This document shows positions 29,081 through 38,980 of a stretch of DNA of 64,000 bases, piece after piece (the stretch's first letter is position 1; each line of letters opens with the position of its first letter). A model generated the notes under the pieces. The model searched no databases, was not told the origin of the DNA, and saw nothing but the letters and a program-made list of their open reading frames with translations. The DNA comes from Pythium myriotylum (lineage: Eukaryota; Oomycota; Peronosporomycetes; Pythiales; Pythiaceae): positions 2,728,001-2,792,000 of the forward strand of contig JALJCQ010000012.1 in assembly GCA_023091665.1 (NCBI GenBank). The letters run 5' to 3'. The position numbers and the translations under genes are program-made.

Positions 29081-29840
29081 AACACGTATCAATATCACCC
29101 TACAAATGCCAAGCGACGACATCACCACGTCAACGCACCTCTTCAGCACCCCACCTCGCTGTGATTTTGAACCGATCGTGCGTGCTGTCAACGACTCAAA
29201 CGAGGTGGATAGATTGATCGAGTAGCTTTGCATCAACAAGCGGCTTATTGAGCAGTGAGCCAGTGAGCGAATCGATATAGCTACACACAGCAAAAGATTA
29301 GAGAATCGGTGTCGCACTTGGCGGACTCAACATCCAGTACTGTACCGCTTAATTCTTCCATCCGCCAGGTTCACTCCGCTCGTTTTGTTTGCAACACAAA
29401 GAGTGCAGTCCGGTGCATTGTGGCAACCGCCGCAACCTGCGGGGAATGACGCGTGGTTCGCTGAGCGCTACCATCACCTCGAGGCAGTTTTGCGTAGTTG
29501 GCGTTGTTGTTGATCAAGTCATACGCACGCTCTACGTGTGAAGTGATGAATGGACCTGCATATACAGACAATAACGTAAGGACTCACACCCAGTACCATC
29601 GAGAAATGCAATGATTCAAGAACCTTCACGTCGTGGCTAAACAGTCATGTCGTCCGATGAGGATTTCACAGCATTGGTGAATTCCCCACCACCCCCGCCA
29701 AAGAACTATCGTGGCGACTTACACATCCTTGAGCTAGCCCACCCCAACAGAGCGGCTGGTGACCGAATGTCCCATCCATCTATGAATATGCATTCGCAAG
29801 TCAGAGACAGCTACACAACACAACAGCAAATGAAACTTAC

Positions 29841-30323
29841 CCGCCATGCTTTTGCGCAGGAACGCTTTGTTATTCTTGAGTTGGATCTCTCGGGGATGAA
29901 GCGATGCTTGACATTCCCCTCCGTGTATTGGCTCTCTAGAATTTTCAAACACTTTTTGGGGCCATTACCAATCAGAAGCGAGTCTACCTCACTCTTCATG
30001 CAATGCGCAACAACGGGCTTGTCTGTCGATGAGGGATTACCGCGGTGTCCTCTTTCTATTTGGTTGTAAGCAACCCCTTCGTCCACGACAATCTCCGTGA
30101 TGCGCATTTGCTTTGGGCCTGCGTTGTGCGCGACAGACGTGTACAGCGCTGAATGACCCCACGGTCCGTGATTGAACTGGAAACTGTAGCGATAACCCTC
30201 CTGCAGTTCCATGGCGATATGCGCCTCGTCTGTCGACACATGCATCGATAACAGAGTTAAATCGTTCCCCTCAAAGCGTGACACCCATTGGTCACCTTCC
30301 TCAATCACTTCGTACTGGTCCAT
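29841..30323 (-). CDS. Unidentified exon, possibly the N-terminus of the same decayed element
   Basis: A 161-codon open frame from the ATG at 30323, ending at a strong GTAAGT splice donor (29840). A candidate acceptor lies 61 bp downstream, at about 29780. The product begins MDQYEVIEEGDQWVSRF and is acidic at the start, turning basic. I do not recognise it. It lies upstream of the MULE remnant on the same strand, so it may be its first exon. Confidence 0.35.
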
Positions 30324-30613
30324 TGTTCGTCTTCTTGTCGTGTTGATGGCTCATCTGCGACGGTCGAATGCTGTACAAAGCCAGAAATTGTTATTTCAGA
30401 CTGAAAATATCGAACACAGACCATGGAATTCAAAGAACGCGTGTGAGCCAGTCAAACTTGACCTTGTGGCAGTTAACGTGATGTGTACCACACTATTTAC
30501 GTGCATGATGTTACAAATACTATTCTCGGGTCATTGTACTCGAACATCATGTGCCGTACTTGACGCCCATCCTCCATATGGATTTTTCGACCAGGAGTTG
30601 GTGCTGGTTTGTT

Positions 30614-31330
30614 TCAAGCCGCAGAGTTTTTTGTCCACGCGCAGGGCCAGCCTTCGTGCAAGACACACCGAGCTCCTCTAGCTCCGCTCCTGTAAAACTC
30701 CATCCCATCGGGAATCAGCAGCAGGATTTCGACTCTGTCCTCGCTGTTCGCGCGCGGATACACACTCGGCACATCGAAATTCCCCACCAGGCACCTTCCA
30801 CTTGGTGCCCATTCCGATGATGTACTTTCCGCTCGTCGTTTCCAACACCGCAGCAAATGTCAGTACATTCTCAACCTGCTCGTTTCCACACGCAACAAGA
30901 CGTGACTTGTACCGCTCCACCTCAGAATCTTTGATTGTGTTCGTCTTGTTAACCCACTTCGTATGCAAGTAGTGCCTGCCGCTCTCATGCTTGATTTACG
31001 CCCAGGTCTGGCTGAGCCACAGTGCGCCAAGGTCTTCCTTGCGTGCTCGCGCCCACATTTGGACGTCCGGACTGCGGACGGTTCACGAAAATTCTTCAGG
31101 TCCGGCAGTCCCGCGTACTCCGGCTTGATGCCGTCCAGTGAGGCTAGCGCGAGGTGCGCCGTGTCACCCTGACGACTCACCTTTGTTTTGTTTTCGCGTT
31201 GGGCGCCTCGGCCTCCGCACTCCTCCCTCATAACCCACGGTCGGTGCTGTTGGTCGTCTTCGTTCCTTTTTGCCTTGTCTACTGAATTTACTCCAATTGC
31301 GAACCCGGATTTAGTCCTCAGTAAGCCCTC
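30614..31330 (-). pseudogene. Copia polyprotein fragment (linker and start of reverse transcriptase)
   Basis: Decayed minus-strand fragment. From about 31150 to 31020 there is a Copia integrase-RT linker pattern. From about 30960 to 30870 comes the start of RT, with the K-W-V-x-K and E-R-Y-K-S-R-L-V-A-C-G-N-E-Q blocks. From about 30780 to 30690 there is a P-x-G-M-E-F block. These are spread over at least three frames. No LTR or ends are visible. Confidence 0.7.
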
Positions 31331-31395
31331 CACGAACAAATGTACTATTTTCAGGGGGCGTACTATTTTGGGGAGGGTTTTGTAACCTCATGCGG

Positions 31396-31466
31396 TTGCT
31401 GGTCGGCTGAGTGGTTGGCGTCCCAGTTCTCATGGAAGAGGCCGGAGGTTCGATCCCCACCCTAAA
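31396..31466 (+). repeat. tRNA-derived SINE-like head
   Basis: Contains an A-box-like TCGGCTGAGTGGTTGG (31402 onward) and a perfect B-box GGTTCGATCCC (31447-31457) at tRNA-like spacing, closest in style to Ser/Leu tRNAs. Acceptor and T stems do not pair fully, so it is not a working tRNA gene. Oomycetes are known to carry tRNA-derived SINEs; no poly-A tail or duplication was found to fix its end. Confidence 0.45.
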
Positions 31467-32367
31467 CCCTACCGTTCCTTTCAAAGCGAATCCACTCAAG
31501 TGGAAGTGCCTGGTTTGGGGTTCCAGGTTGAACGTCCCCAGAAAGGAGAATTTTATCGTCCACGAACTCAATCATATCCTCTTCTTCATCGACATCGCCT
31601 ACAATCTGAGCCATATCGCGTGCTTCATTGACGGCTGCGTCACACACCCAAAGTGAGGAACACCCTCGTCCCTACTTTAGGAGTAGTCGTGTCCTAAATA
31701 AGAAGCACGAGCCTATTCCAGTATGGAGTTTTCGGATGTGCAACAGAGTCGTCGGCGGATTTCAACACATTGACAGCGAGGTCGGGGCCCCACAGCTTCA
31801 GAGCGAGCTTGGCCCCGTCATATTCCTGATCCTCCAGCTCAAGTCGACCGACCAAGGCGTCATGCGCTTGCGATAATCGCAAATGGTGTTTTGGGTGTCT
31901 GTGTGGCGCTTTGCAGCCTACTCACCCAGGTATTGATTCGAGTTCAAGCTTTGGTGGAATAAGGGTAGATCTCGACATATAAGTATTATCAATGCGCCAG
32001 CCTCTTTTCCTGTTGACACTTCAACTTAGCGTTGCATCGTGCTTGTACCATGCATGGTTTGTGTTTTAGAAGCATTTCACCCGGTGCTCGTTCAAGGAAC
32101 CCTAACGGAGAAAATGGCAACACACTGGTTGAGACGAGTCTGAAGCCCGTATCAGATTTGTTCCGAAGCGAACAACGAAAGCGCTGCGAGATTCAGAACG
32201 GTGATATGGAGTTTGATTTTCTCGGGTACCCATCTCTAGAGAAAGGTATAGAGCGTGCCGTCGGCAGTGCAAAGTGCCAAGATTGTGACAACCTGGAGAC
32301 AGCGCGGAATGTGCAATTGACTGATCAAGTCGGATTGGCGGATTGGCGCGCCGTGGGGGAGGGGGTG
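31467..32367. other. No recognised gene
   Basis: Short open frames on both strands, including an acidic 61-codon minus-strand frame at 31462-31647 and a 62-codon one at 31694-31882. None has a domain I can name. The region ends where the first 459-bp unit begins. Confidence 0.5.
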
Positions 32368-33285
32368 CTCAAGCCAGGTTTTAACCCCAAAATACCGTCA
32401 AAATATCGTTTGATTGATTTCAGAAGTCGTTCAATGATGCCGTAGATACCACCATGTAGGAGTACTGTGGCGTTTCAATTACAAGCCGGATATCCCGTCA
32501 CAGCCAGCAAGCCCGAGGACAGGCGGTTTGAGCCGTGCGGAAAGCGTCTAAAGTATTACGCTTTCCGCACGCACCTCAAGGTCCAGCACCTCCAGCCCGA
32601 GGGTGTTGAGTACGACAAGTCGATGATCCGACAGTACAGTCGGGTCGTCGACGACTCGTCCACCCTAGAGGATATCGTCCAGCGTCTGACTGCGATTGAA
32701 GCCGTGCTGTGCGCAATCGCCGACCACTTCGAGATTTTGGATTTGGGCCGCGACGCGGACAGCACGACCTCAAGCGCGCGTAAGGGAGAGGGGTCCAGGG
32801 GAGAGAGCAAGGAGGGCAAGGAGGAGCTCAAGCCAGGTTTTAACCCCAAAATACCGTCAAAATATCGTTTGATTGATTTCAGAAGTCGTTCAATGATGCC
32901 GTAGATACCACCATGTAGGAGTACTGTGGCGTTTCAATTACAAGCCGGATATCCCGTCACAGCCAGCAAGCCCGAGGACAGGCGGTTTGAGCCGTGCGGA
33001 AAGCGTCTAAAGTATTACGCTTTCCGCACGCACCTCAAGGTCCAGCACCTCCAGCCCGAGGGTGTTGAGTACGACAAGTCGATGATCCGACAGTACAGTC
33101 GGGTCGTCGACGACTCGTCCACCCTAGAGGATATCGTCCAGCGTCTGACTGCGATTGAAGCCGTGCTGTGCGCAATCGCCGACCACTTCGAGATTTTGGA
33201 TTTGGGCCGTGACGCGGACAGCACGACCTCAAGCGCGCGTAAGGGAGAGGGGTCCAGGGGAGAGAGCAAGGAGGGTAAGGAGGAG
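32368..33285 (+). repeat. Two copies of the 459-bp unit
   Basis: Units 32368-32826 and 32827-33285, in plus orientation, differ at only a couple of bases (for example near 33210 and 33276). They are the inverted counterpart of the long array at 49265 onward. Confidence 0.95.
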
Positions 33286-33417
33286 GGGAGCGTGGATGGA
33301 AACGCTCGAGTAGAATGCGACGCCGACGCCGAAGTCGACTTTGGCACTGACTCGAGCGGCGACAAAGTCGTCCGGCTCCTCCCTTCGAAGCCGGACCGCC
33401 ACACAGACGAAGAGTAA
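32926..33417 (+). CDS. Unidentified ORF spanning the last 459-bp unit and its unique tail
   Basis: A 163-codon open frame in phase with the repeat, ending at TAA 33415-33417. It has no ATG at the start (the first in-frame ATG is about 50 codons in). It shows a C-G-K...H-x4-H half of a possible zinc finger, a leucine-rich helical stretch, and a Ser/Gly/Glu-rich acidic end. It looks like the 3' exon of a gene from which the repeat unit was copied. The inverted twin is 49133-49624. I do not recognise a family. Confidence 0.4.
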   Translation: MAFQLQAGYPVTASKPEDRRFEPCGKRLKYYAFRTHLKVQHLQPEGVEYDKSMIRQYSRVVDDSSTLEDIVQRLTAIEAVLCAIADHFEILDLGRDADSTTSSARKGEGSRGESKEGKEEGSVDGNARVECDADAEVDFGTDSSGDKVVRLLPSKPDRHTDEE

Positions 33418-33418
33418 G

Positions 33419-33442
33419 CCCCCCCCCCCCCCCCCCCCCCCC
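33419..33442. repeat. Poly-C tract
   Basis: 24 consecutive C. The inverted copy near 49112 is shorter and interrupted by one A. Confidence 0.95.
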
Positions 33443-33644
33443 TGTTGTGTGGCCGTCAGTTTCGCGAGTGGCCATGCGCGACTCGTGCCTGAAACGGCCG
33501 AGCGCACGCTAGGTGGTCACTCCTCCTCATCCATCGGCAAACCTGTGGCTGGGAGCCACCCTGTAGGATTGGGATCTGGTTAATTTTTAATTTTAACCAA
33601 TAGTAGGCTTCCTATATTACCTCCAAATACTGCCACCTGGAACA

Positions 33645-33694
33645 CCCCCCCCCCCCCCCCACACACACACACACACACACGCACACACACACAC
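33645..33694. repeat. Poly-C plus CA microsatellite
   Basis: A C16 run followed by an interrupted CA dinucleotide repeat. The twin at about 48861-48910 differs slightly in length. Confidence 0.95.
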
Positions 33695-34041
33695 CCCGAC
33701 CACCGAGAAGCCGAAGACGATGTCGAGGAAGACAGCGAACGCGTCGACCGAAGAGCAGCCCCTTCCTCGCCGCACGAATCGTATGCGCGTGGCAAACTAG
33801 CGAGGCAAACTAACGATGCTTTAAAAAAAATAATAACTCCGTTTCTCTTTCCACTTTATCCCACGCTTTCACACTTCTTAACCAGAGACGAAATTAAAAA
33901 TCTACCCCTGCATGATGATGTGTTGCACAATCGGATCACGCTGAACATTCCATTTTGTATCGTGACCGGGGGTTGTGACCCGGTCCAAAAAACTATAGAC
34001 ACAAGCTCTGTGTCGATCTACTTTGGACAAGAGCGTACAGA

Positions 34042-34431
34042 TCATGTCGGATTCGGGCACAGACGATTGCGCTGACGTTGAAGTACGGCATCCAGACAGA
34101 CGGCGTGATACCTGTGGGGACACCCAAAAGATGGTCGCCAGTGTCTTGTTCGTCTTCCACAGAGCGAGCATGACGACTCTGGCAAGTTGCTTGGTGTGAT
34201 GAATTGACGGCAAAGTGGGCAACCGATATCAACTCTTATTGGATGCCGTGCGTACCACCTTTCGAGGCAAATATGCCCGCAGGATAAAGTCGGTGGGTTC
34301 AGAACCGGCTCGACATAACAGACACAATCTGTTCGCCTCACGCTTCTTGGTACAATAGCGTTGTTGATGTTTGGCAAGCCAATAATAATAATAATAATAA
34401 TAATACCACGAACTGCAGTATATTGAGTCAT
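34042..34431 (-). CDS. Double RING-like zinc-finger ORF, left copy
   Basis: A 129-codon ORF starting at the ATG at 34431. A run of eight isoleucines coded by an ATT microsatellite follows the first residues. Two cysteine/histidine clusters come next. The first has the C-G-H...C-P-L-C pattern of a RING but lacks some ligands. The second has C-x2-C, then C-x-H-x2-H-x2-C and C-P, the RING-H2 pattern without its last cysteine. RING proteins are E3 ubiquitin ligases in general; with ligands missing, activity is doubtful. The sequence is identical to 48125-48514 in the other arm. Confidence 0.55.
   Translation of the reverse strand: MTQYTAVRGIIIIIIIIGLPNINNAIVPRSVRRTDCVCYVEPVLNPPTLSCGHICLERWYARHPIRVDIGCPLCRQFITPSNLPESSCSLCGRRTRHWRPSFGCPHRYHAVCLDAVLQRQRNRLCPNPT
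34381..34404. repeat. AAT microsatellite
   Basis: Eight AAT units; read on the minus strand they code the isoleucine run of the RING-like ORF. Confidence 0.95.
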
Positions 34432-34451
34432 GACATCATGAGTGGAGTGGC

Positions 34452-37250
34452 ACCGTGCTGCTGTAGGATGCCCTTAATACTAGATTCTTGGTGCACCACG
34501 ATGCCCTGTTCGGATTGCTCCAGAGGGAGTCCAAGGCAGTTAGAGGGGTGGCCCATGTCTTTTACTTGGAACTGTTCATGCTGGCTCACCACCACAATAT
34601 CGTCGACGTAAAGGCCAAGGGGGGTCATGGAGCCGTCGTGCGTGCGTCGGAAGTAGAGGCAAGGGTGGAGGCTGCTCCTCCTGAAACCGCACTCGAGTAG
34701 GTAGAGATGCATGTTTTCGTTCCAGAGTCGGCCGCTCTGCTTGAAGCCGTACAGACTTTTCTTTAGCAAGAGTCCTTTCCCCTTCGGGAGATCCATGCCA
34801 GGTGGCGCGCGCATATAGATCGGCTTGTCGAGATCTGCGCGTACGTACGCGTTCGATACATCCCCTTGGCGAACAACAGAGTGCCACAATACGACCAGAG
34901 CTGTGAGAAAGCGCAAGCTGGTCGTCTTGAGTACAGGGCAAATGTTTCATCATAGTCAATTCCGAACACTTGTGTAAGACCGCGGGCCACCAGATGCGCT
35001 TTGAATCGTTCAAGATCCCCGCGATTATCAAATTTTAGTTTGAAGACCCACTTTCCGCTGATCATGTTTGCACCCGCTGGAATGTGCCGCTGGGTGTTGC
35101 ACGACCGGCTGATCGGCAGCGGTGCTCGACTGCCCACTACCTAGTGCGTCAATGAATCTCCCCACCGGGGGCTTGTCAATTCGATCAAGGTTCTTCACAC
35201 TATCACTCAAAATCACTTTCTTGGTGCGTGGGATATAGACTTTGTAGGCCTTCTTCACGCGGTCAATCCCCAGGGTAATGCCCTTCTCTGCTCGTTTACG
35301 TACGCTCGCGTGTTTCTTGTGGGCAATATGCACCGTGCACGGTGAACCAAACTTAGAGAAATGTGACACCTCAGGGACCTTCTCGGTCAGGACCTGGATC
35401 GGGGACTGATGGCACTCGTTGGATCTGGTCTGCACGTGGTTGGGGATTTCCGTCGCGTACAGGATTGCATCGCCGAGAAATTTATGCCCGAGTCCTGATG
35501 CCCAGAGTATAGCGCGAGTCGAGTCCATCAGCGTGCGGATGAACCGTTCCGCTTTCCCGTTGGAGGCCTGGCATCGTCTCTGGGTGGCGGATGCCACGGT
35601 TTGCAAGGAAACGCTTGAGTCGGGCGCTCACGAACTCGCCACCACCGTCGGTGAGCACACATTTGACCTTCACCCCAAATTGTGTTTCAAACTCTGAGAT
35701 GAAATCCTCAATGAAAATCTCTGCCTCGTCTTTTCTGCGCAGGAGATGAACTCGGTTAAAGCGACTGGCGTGCTCAATGATCGTAAGAATATGCTTATAT
35801 CCTCGGCGGTCTGGTGGGAGGTCGACCTTGAGGTCAATGCACAACGTGGCACCAATCTCGTCGGTTGGCGCCGACGTGGGTGTGTCCTGTGTCGGTTGGG
35901 GGCGGCGAGTCTGCTTGGCCTCTGCACAGCTTAGGCAGAATCGGCAGTGCGGTTCGAAAGCTTCATGCCTGACGCTCTTTGTCAACCATACGCAGTAGGT
36001 CTTGATAGTTTAGGTGGCCGAGACGTTCGTGCCACTTCCTAAGCGTCGCGATGGGCATGTGGACAAAGTTAGCTGATGCCGTCACTTCCGAACGCAGGCT
36101 CCATAGATCATCACCAACGAATGGCGTTCCCTGAGCCAAGATCTTGCCATCCCGAGTGGAGATGTTGCAGTCGTCATCTACGAATGCCACCGAGTAGCCA
36201 CTCTTGCAAAGTGTCCTTACAGAGATCAGGTTGCGCTTTAGTCCGTCCGAGTAGTATACGTTCTCAAGCAGAATTGATCGGGTCTTGCCCGTAGCGGTCG
36301 CAGTCACAACAGCAGATCCCTTTTCCGTAGCGTAGATGTAATGGCCATTTGCAACCTTAACCCTTTCGCGAACGCGAGCTGAACAATAGAAACTGTATCA
36401 ATACAAATTTCAAGTGTAGTGAATGCCAATCGTACAAAAAATGCCCGTTTGACCTTCCCGCTGATCTGATTACGCACTTTCCATAACACACAACTCACCC
36501 ACTTTTGGCGAGATATATCACAAAATTGGCGAAATACGATGCATTTATTGAATAGAAATACTACCCTAAAATGCCAATCGTACAAAAAATGCTCGTTCGA
36601 GAGGTGCTTTCTCACCTGGTTTTGTAAACAACTAAGAAACGGGCAAAATTTGTACGGTCGTTCGCGAAAGGGTTAATCCGCAAATGGGTCTTCTCGATCC
36701 CGAAAAGCAGTTCACGGTTCCCGCACATGTGGTGCGACGCACCAGAATCAATAAGCCACGACGAGTTACAGGTTGGTTCCTTGGTCGCGGACACGGTTGC
36801 CCAGATGTGGGCTACACCATCACTGTCACCATCATCTTCATCACTCGAGGCGTCGACGTGTGCGGCGTTCGCGGTGCCTGCCTTCTTTAGTTTGCGGGCT
36901 TCCTTCACTAAAGGACAGTCTTCGGCTCTGTGGTTTGCTGCTTGGCACACGTAGCACTTTCCGCGTCCGCTCGTGACCGCGTTAGTCTCGCCATCTATAC
37001 TGTGAGAATCGTTGCTCGTGCCTTGATCGCTCTGGGATCCATTAGACTCTCTCGCGTCGGCCCGCTTGTTGCGATTCCACCTTTTATTATTGCGGTTCTT
37101 ACCCTTGTTTGCGTTTTTGTTGCCTCCATTCTGCTTCACCTCTTGTTGCGTTTCGTTAGGCTTGTTGGCGTTGCCAATCTTGCGCTGGCTTTTTCGAGCC
37201 GAATAGTTCCGAATAGTTCCTGCGCATCGCTCTCGTCGTCGCCGCCCCAC
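34452..37250 (-). pseudogene. Copia-1: truncated Copia polyprotein
   Basis: Minus-strand Copia order from right to left: Gag tail with one CCHC knuckle (C-x2-C-x4-H-x4-C near 36950), protease D-S-G-A-S-H-H-M near 36740, GAG-pre-integrase, integrase core with D-G-G-G-E-F near 35630, and RT ending with Y-V-D-D near 34610. At least four frame changes and a 10-bp duplication (about 37195-37214) break it. A MITE splits the protease/pre-integrase part at 36357-36676. The left end is cut by the inverted-repeat arm in mid-RT, so RNase H and the 3' LTR are missing. Confidence 0.85.
36361..36672. mobile_element. PiggyBac-type MITE in Copia-1
   Basis: 312 bp with perfect 14-bp inverted ends CCCTTTCGCGAACG (36361-36374 and 36659-36672), flanked on both sides by TTAA (36357-36360 and 36673-36676). 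The TTAA duplication and CCCTTT ends are diagnostic for the piggyBac superfamily. It has no coding capacity. An internal 22-bp direct repeat occurs at 36423-36444 and 36571-36592. Confidence 0.92.
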
Positions 37251-38029
37251 GGCAGACTAGGTAGCACTTGTTGTTGACCGCCACCCGGTGACTGGTCTCG
37301 CGTATCTTGAGGTTAAGGCCACTTGAGTTATAACCTGTTGCACGGTGCCTCGCTGTGCTGGGACTTATCGGGAAAAATGGAGAGTGTATTAGATGGGTAT
37401 GGCTATTTATTGGTGGTTTCATGCATTTGAGCTTGGGCCACGGCCCGGCGCAGCCGTGGTCGTTATTTGGAACCGCCGGAGGGCGGTTTCCAACAGTCTC
37501 GAGTAGCCGGAGAAGTAAGTAGGGGGTTTTACCCTCACCGAGTGCATACGCACCGGGGAGTTTTTCCCAGGCGATAGATAAAGTTGTAACCTTGGCTATG
37601 AGCGACACGCCGGGAGGGAGTGAGACGGTTCTGTCCCCAATAGCCATAAGTGGGGCCCGTAAAGCCGCAGCGTCGGCAGCCGCTGCTGCCAGTCCACTGT
37701 AATTGGGGGGGGGGGAGGTTGAAGGCGCACCTTCAACCTTCATCACCCAAAAACCTATTTGTCCCTGTCGCCACGTTTGCGACATCGGATTGATAGAAGG
37801 ACTGTTCTGATTGGTTAGAATCGATCAGGGCGGATTCTGATTGACCAAATCAATTTGAGGTTTTTAGGTTGAGCAGGTGGTTGGCCAAGCGCCGTTGGAC
37901 AGTTGGGGACAGGGCATACAGCGTTTCCCAGAGACCAAGGAAACAACACAAATACATTCTCATTCGGCAATTCGCCTCCTACCCAACACTCGGCCTACCT
38001 CATTGACGGTATTTTAGGCGTTATTGGGG
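37251..38029. other. Region between Copia-1 and the piggyBac element
   Basis: No gene I can support. It contains a G10 run and a 9-bp-stem hairpin (GGTTGAAGG / CCTTCAACC, 37717-37738). Part of it may be remains of a Copia-1 LTR, but I found no second copy. Confidence 0.45.
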
Positions 38030-38063
38030 TTAACCCTTTGTTGACGGCACTCTGGGAAAGGGT

Positions 38064-38086
38064 TTATGCTGTTCTGAACAGCATAA
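38064..38086. repeat. Subterminal palindrome, left
   Basis: 11-bp arms (TTATGCTGTTC and its complement) around a single T. The same 23 bp recurs at 47525-47547 in the same orientation. Confidence 0.85.
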
Positions 38087-38306
38087 AATGACTTGGATAA
38101 AGTACAGACGAAAATACGCAAAACACATGTCTGTGACACGACATTCAGCACTTCATTCTGATTGGCTGGATTTGATCAATCCAAGCGGCTCTTCGTTTGA
38201 ACACTTTTCACAATTTTGTGAACTTCGTGTTTTGTAGACATTTTTGAAAGAGTGGCGGAGAGAGGGTGACGCCAAATTTTCTCCCCCTCAGAGAGAAAAG
38301 AAAACC

Positions 38307-38623
38307 ATGAGCTTTGTAGCAGTGTGGCGCGTTTTGCGGAAGGAGGCTTGGACAGTTCAGCCAGCGCGGGGTCTCGCTGACGGGTACGGCATAAGATCCT
38401 CTTGTTGTTTATCTCTACGATCTAACGTTGGTTTTCTATTAGTTTCGACTAAGTCAAACCTGGCCGATCGCGAAAAGACGGTGTGGATGGTGTCGACTTT
38501 TCCATGGGGAGAAAGCTCTTCTCGATTACGTGGCCAGTGATGCAGCGCTGACTGCGCGTGTGAAGGCTGCCGGTGTTACGCTTGCGAGTGCTCCTTGTCT
38601 CGAAACAACAAGCCTTCCATCCA
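38307..38623 (+). pseudogene. PiggyBac transposase gene, 5' exons
   Basis: The ATG at 38307 in a good context opens a short exon beginning MSFVAVWRVLRKEAW. An intron of about 60 bp ends at TAG near 38442. A second exon codes an F-H-G-E-K-A-L-L-D-Y block, after a likely one-base loss in a T run near 38500. It ends at the splice donor GTAAGTG (38624). The intron that starts here contains the whole of Copia-2. Confidence 0.6.
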
Positions 38624-38678
38624 GTAAGTGATTGTTCTCTCATAGTCACGGTAGATTCGACGGGACTAACCCAAACAC

Positions 38679-38972
38679 TGTTGGGTCTCAATTCCTTTTC
38701 AATCCACCTGAACACGGGAGTGCGTTTCCAGTTATGTCCATTATCTACCTGCTACGTTCAGTCGCGCAGAGTTCTCCCAGGGGCCCAGGGGCCCCGGGGC
38801 CTCAAGCGCATCAGTCAGCTGCGCTCCTCGCACGCGCTGCGGGCGTGCGGGGTACCTCCAGACGAGGAGAGCGGCCTCGGGAAGCTCATCCACCCAAGGG
38901 GAGCGCTGAACCCCTGCGGGCTCCACTGCGGGGAGCTGCCGATTGACCACGGACCGGGCAGACGCGCCAACA
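38679..38972 (-). repeat. Copia-2 3' LTR
   Basis: 294 bp, TG...CA, same as 43903-44196; downstream LTR in the element's own orientation. Confidence 0.95.
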
Positions 38973-38980
38973 CCTCCCCC

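Larger units (their letters stand above)
32368..34451. repeat. Left arm of a 2.1 kb inverted repeat
   Basis: Matches the reverse complement of 48105-49723 nearly base for base apart from homopolymer and microsatellite lengths and a few single-base changes. The inner edge is at about 34451 against 48105. The arm comprises two 459-bp units, an ORF tail, two simple repeats and a RING-like ORF. The inner edge cuts through a Copia reverse transcriptase (Copia-1). Confidence 0.9.

Noticed and set aside
32467..33417. The repeat-unit ORF as a full gene starting at position 32467
   Set aside because: That start is GTG, which is not a normal eukaryotic start, and the frame runs on upstream into the preceding unit. 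I call it an ORF remnant only.
37717..37738. A terminator hairpin (GGTTGAAGG / CCTTCAACC)
   Set aside because: Bacterial-type terminators are not expected in this genome, and nothing nearby needs one.
38004..38040. Homology between the left end of the piggyBac element and the 459-bp unit (both have GACGGTATTTT and GGGGTTAA)
   Set aside because: The shared strings are short and spaced differently, so chance is not excluded.
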